Part shown: piece by piece, positions 62,859 through 64,000 of the stretch
Position numbering within the stretch: the first letter of the stretch is position 1
Layout: every line of letters begins with the position of its first letter
Program-made: the position numbers and the translations under genes
Source: Paraburkholderia fungorum
Lineage (GTDB): Bacteria; Pseudomonadota; Gammaproteobacteria; Burkholderiales; Burkholderiaceae
Assembly: GCF_003610895.1 (NCBI RefSeq)
Contig: NZ_MCAS01000069.1
Span: 1 to 64,000, forward strand
DNA: 64,000 nucleotides
Direction: 5' to 3'
Notes under the pieces: model-generated
What the model saw: the letters and a program-made list of their open reading frames with translations, nothing else
What the model was told of the DNA's origin: nothing
Databases searched by the model: none

Positions 62859-64000
62859 ATGAACAACCGTGACGAAGCACTGGCGCTCGATAGCGCCGAC
62901 CCGCTCGCGCCGCTGCGCGACCAGTTCGCGCTCTCGCCGAGCACCATCTACCTCGACGGCAACTCGCTCGGTGTGCCGCCGGCCGCCGCCGCCCAGCGCG
63001 CGCAGACCGTGATCGGCGCCGAATGGGGCGAAGGTCTGATCCGCAGCTGGAACACCGCGGGTTGGTTCGAGTTGCCGCGCCGCCTCGGCAACAAGCTCGC
63101 GCCGCTGATCGGCGCAGCTGACAACGAAGTGGTCGTCACCGATACGATTTCCATCAATCTGTTCAAGCTTTTGTCGGCTGCCGTGCGGTTGGCGAACGCA
63201 CGCGACCCGAAGCGTCGCGTGATCGTTTCCGAGCGTTCGAATTTCCCGACCGATCTGTACATCGCACAAGGCCTGATCGAACAGCTCGACCGCGGTTATG
63301 AATTGCGCCTTGTGGACGACCCCTCCGAGTTGCCCGCCGCGATCGGCGACGACACCGCAATCGCGATGATCACGCACGTGAACTACCGCACCGGCTACAT
63401 GCACGACATGGCCGCACTCACGAAGCTGATCCATGACAAAGGCGCGCTCGCGCTGTGGGACCTCGCGCACTCGGCGGGCGCGGTGCCCGTCGATCTGAAC
63501 GGCGTTGGCGCGGATTACGCTGTGGGTTGCACGTATAAGTATCTGAACGGCGGCCCGGGTTCGCCGGCATTCGTGTGGGTGCCGAAGCGGCATCAGAACG
63601 ACTTCGCGCAGCCGCTGTCCGGCTGGTGGGGCCATCGCGCGCCGTTCAAGATGGACCCGGCGTATCAGCCCGATGACGGCATCGGCCGCTTCTTGTGCGG
63701 CACACAGCCGATGGTGTCGATGTCGCTGGTCGAATGTGGACTCGATGTGTTCCTGCAAACGGATATGCAGACCATCCGCGCAAAATCGCTCGCGCTGACC
63801 GATCTGTTCATCGAACTGGTCGAAGCGCGTTGCGGCGAGTTTCCCTTGAAGCTCGTGACGCCGCGCGAACATGCACAGCGCGGTTCGCATGCGAGCTTCG
63901 AGCATCCGCATGGTTATGAAGTGATGCAGGCGTTGATCGCGCGTGGCGTAATCGGCGACTATCGCGAGCCGCACGTGTTGCGGTTTGGCTTCACGCCGCT
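62859..64000 (+). CDS. kynU: Kynureninase, 5' part (right edge)
   Basis: The open frame begins at ATG 62859 and runs off the end with no stop. About 380 residues of the PLP enzyme are seen, roughly nine-tenths of the family length: PSTIYLDGNSLGVPPAAAAQ, EWGEGLIRSWNTAGWF, HVNYRTGYMHDMAALT, LWDLAHSAGAVPVDLN, with the VGCTYKYLNGGPGSPAFVW segment containing the PLP lysine. It cleaves kynurenine to anthranilate and alanine. Ribosome signal is weak, so it may be translated after kynB. Confidence 0.93.
   Translation, partial: MNNRDEALALDSADPLAPLRDQFALSPSTIYLDGNSLGVPPAAAAQRAQTVIGAEWGEGLIRSWNTAGWFELPRRLGNKLAPLIGAADNEVVVTDTISINLFKLLSAAVRLANARDPKRRVIVSERSNFPTDLYIAQGLIEQLDRGYELRLVDDPSELPAAIGDDTAIAMITHVNYRTGYMHDMAALTKLIHDKGALALWDLAHSAGAVPVDLNGVGADYAVGCTYKYLNGGPGSPAFVWVPKRHQNDFAQPLSGWWGHRAPFKMDPAYQPDDGIGRFLCGTQPMVSMSLVECGLDVFLQTDMQTIRAKSLALTDLFIELVEARCGEFPLKLVTPREHAQRGSHASFEHPHGYEVMQALIARGVIGDYREPHVLRFGFTP

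Overview
The window looks like a piece of the main chromosome of a high-GC betaproteobacterium of the Burkholderiaceae, most likely Paraburkholderia or Burkholderia. The reasons are the strong GC codon bias, the lineage-typical DUF2917 and DUF3579 genes, and a housekeeping core (sodB, xseA, lpxK, kdsB, adk, murJ, rpsT, argF, argG, murB, yajQ, plsY, ybaK, xerD, queG, tsaE, amiC) in an arrangement familiar from that family. Genus and species are inference from composition and gene content only. I saw no rRNA, tRNA, CRISPR array, prophage or insertion sequence.

Left part (1-24.3 kb) is the accessory half. It holds the end of a Gly/Ser-rich protein, a Rap1a/Tai-like small periplasmic protein, an aldo/keto reductase, a GntR/UTRA regulator, a CaiB-like CoA transferase divergent from a citrate synthase fused to a DNA-binding domain, a DUF2917 gene divergent from a MocR-type regulator, an MFS exporter, a degenerate EAL protein, an ECF41-like sigma factor, a second ClpP, a NYN/LOTUS protein with a histone-H1-like tail, a beta-propeller lipoprotein, a glycine-zipper lipoprotein, an RND pump with a large low-complexity insertion and a TPR/O-GlcNAc-transferase-like protein.

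Centre-left (24.8-28.4 kb) is the most interesting locus: a four-gene minus-strand operon encoding a Tat-exported DsrE-like protein, a periplasmic substrate-binding protein without an ABC transporter, and two diheme cytochromes c resembling TsdB and TsdA (thiosulfate dehydrogenase). Together they suggest a periplasmic sulfur-oxidation module not matching a system I know as described.

Right part (28.7-64 kb) is mostly core metabolism: Fe-SOD and exonuclease VII; lipid A and KDO synthesis (lpxK, kdsB) with a Trm112-like protein and adk; a short-chain dehydrogenase; a SirB1-like gene and murJ; rpsT; arginine synthesis (argF, argG); murB; yajQ; plsY; an acyl-CoA ligase; xerD/ogt/queG opposite tsaE/amiC; a drug/metabolite exporter; pirin; a CnoX-like thioredoxin; tcdA; pdxH; cfa; a DUF72 protein; msrA; and, at the right edge, a flavin reductase and the kynurenine (tryptophan degradation) genes kynR, kynB and the start of kynU.

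Several regulatory structures can be read directly: strong intrinsic terminators, a textbook extended -10 promoter for rpsT, an ECF41-type promoter before the sigma-factor gene, overlapping palindromes between the CoA transferase and HTH-citrate synthase, a MocR-style operator, and a nested hairpin in front of argF.
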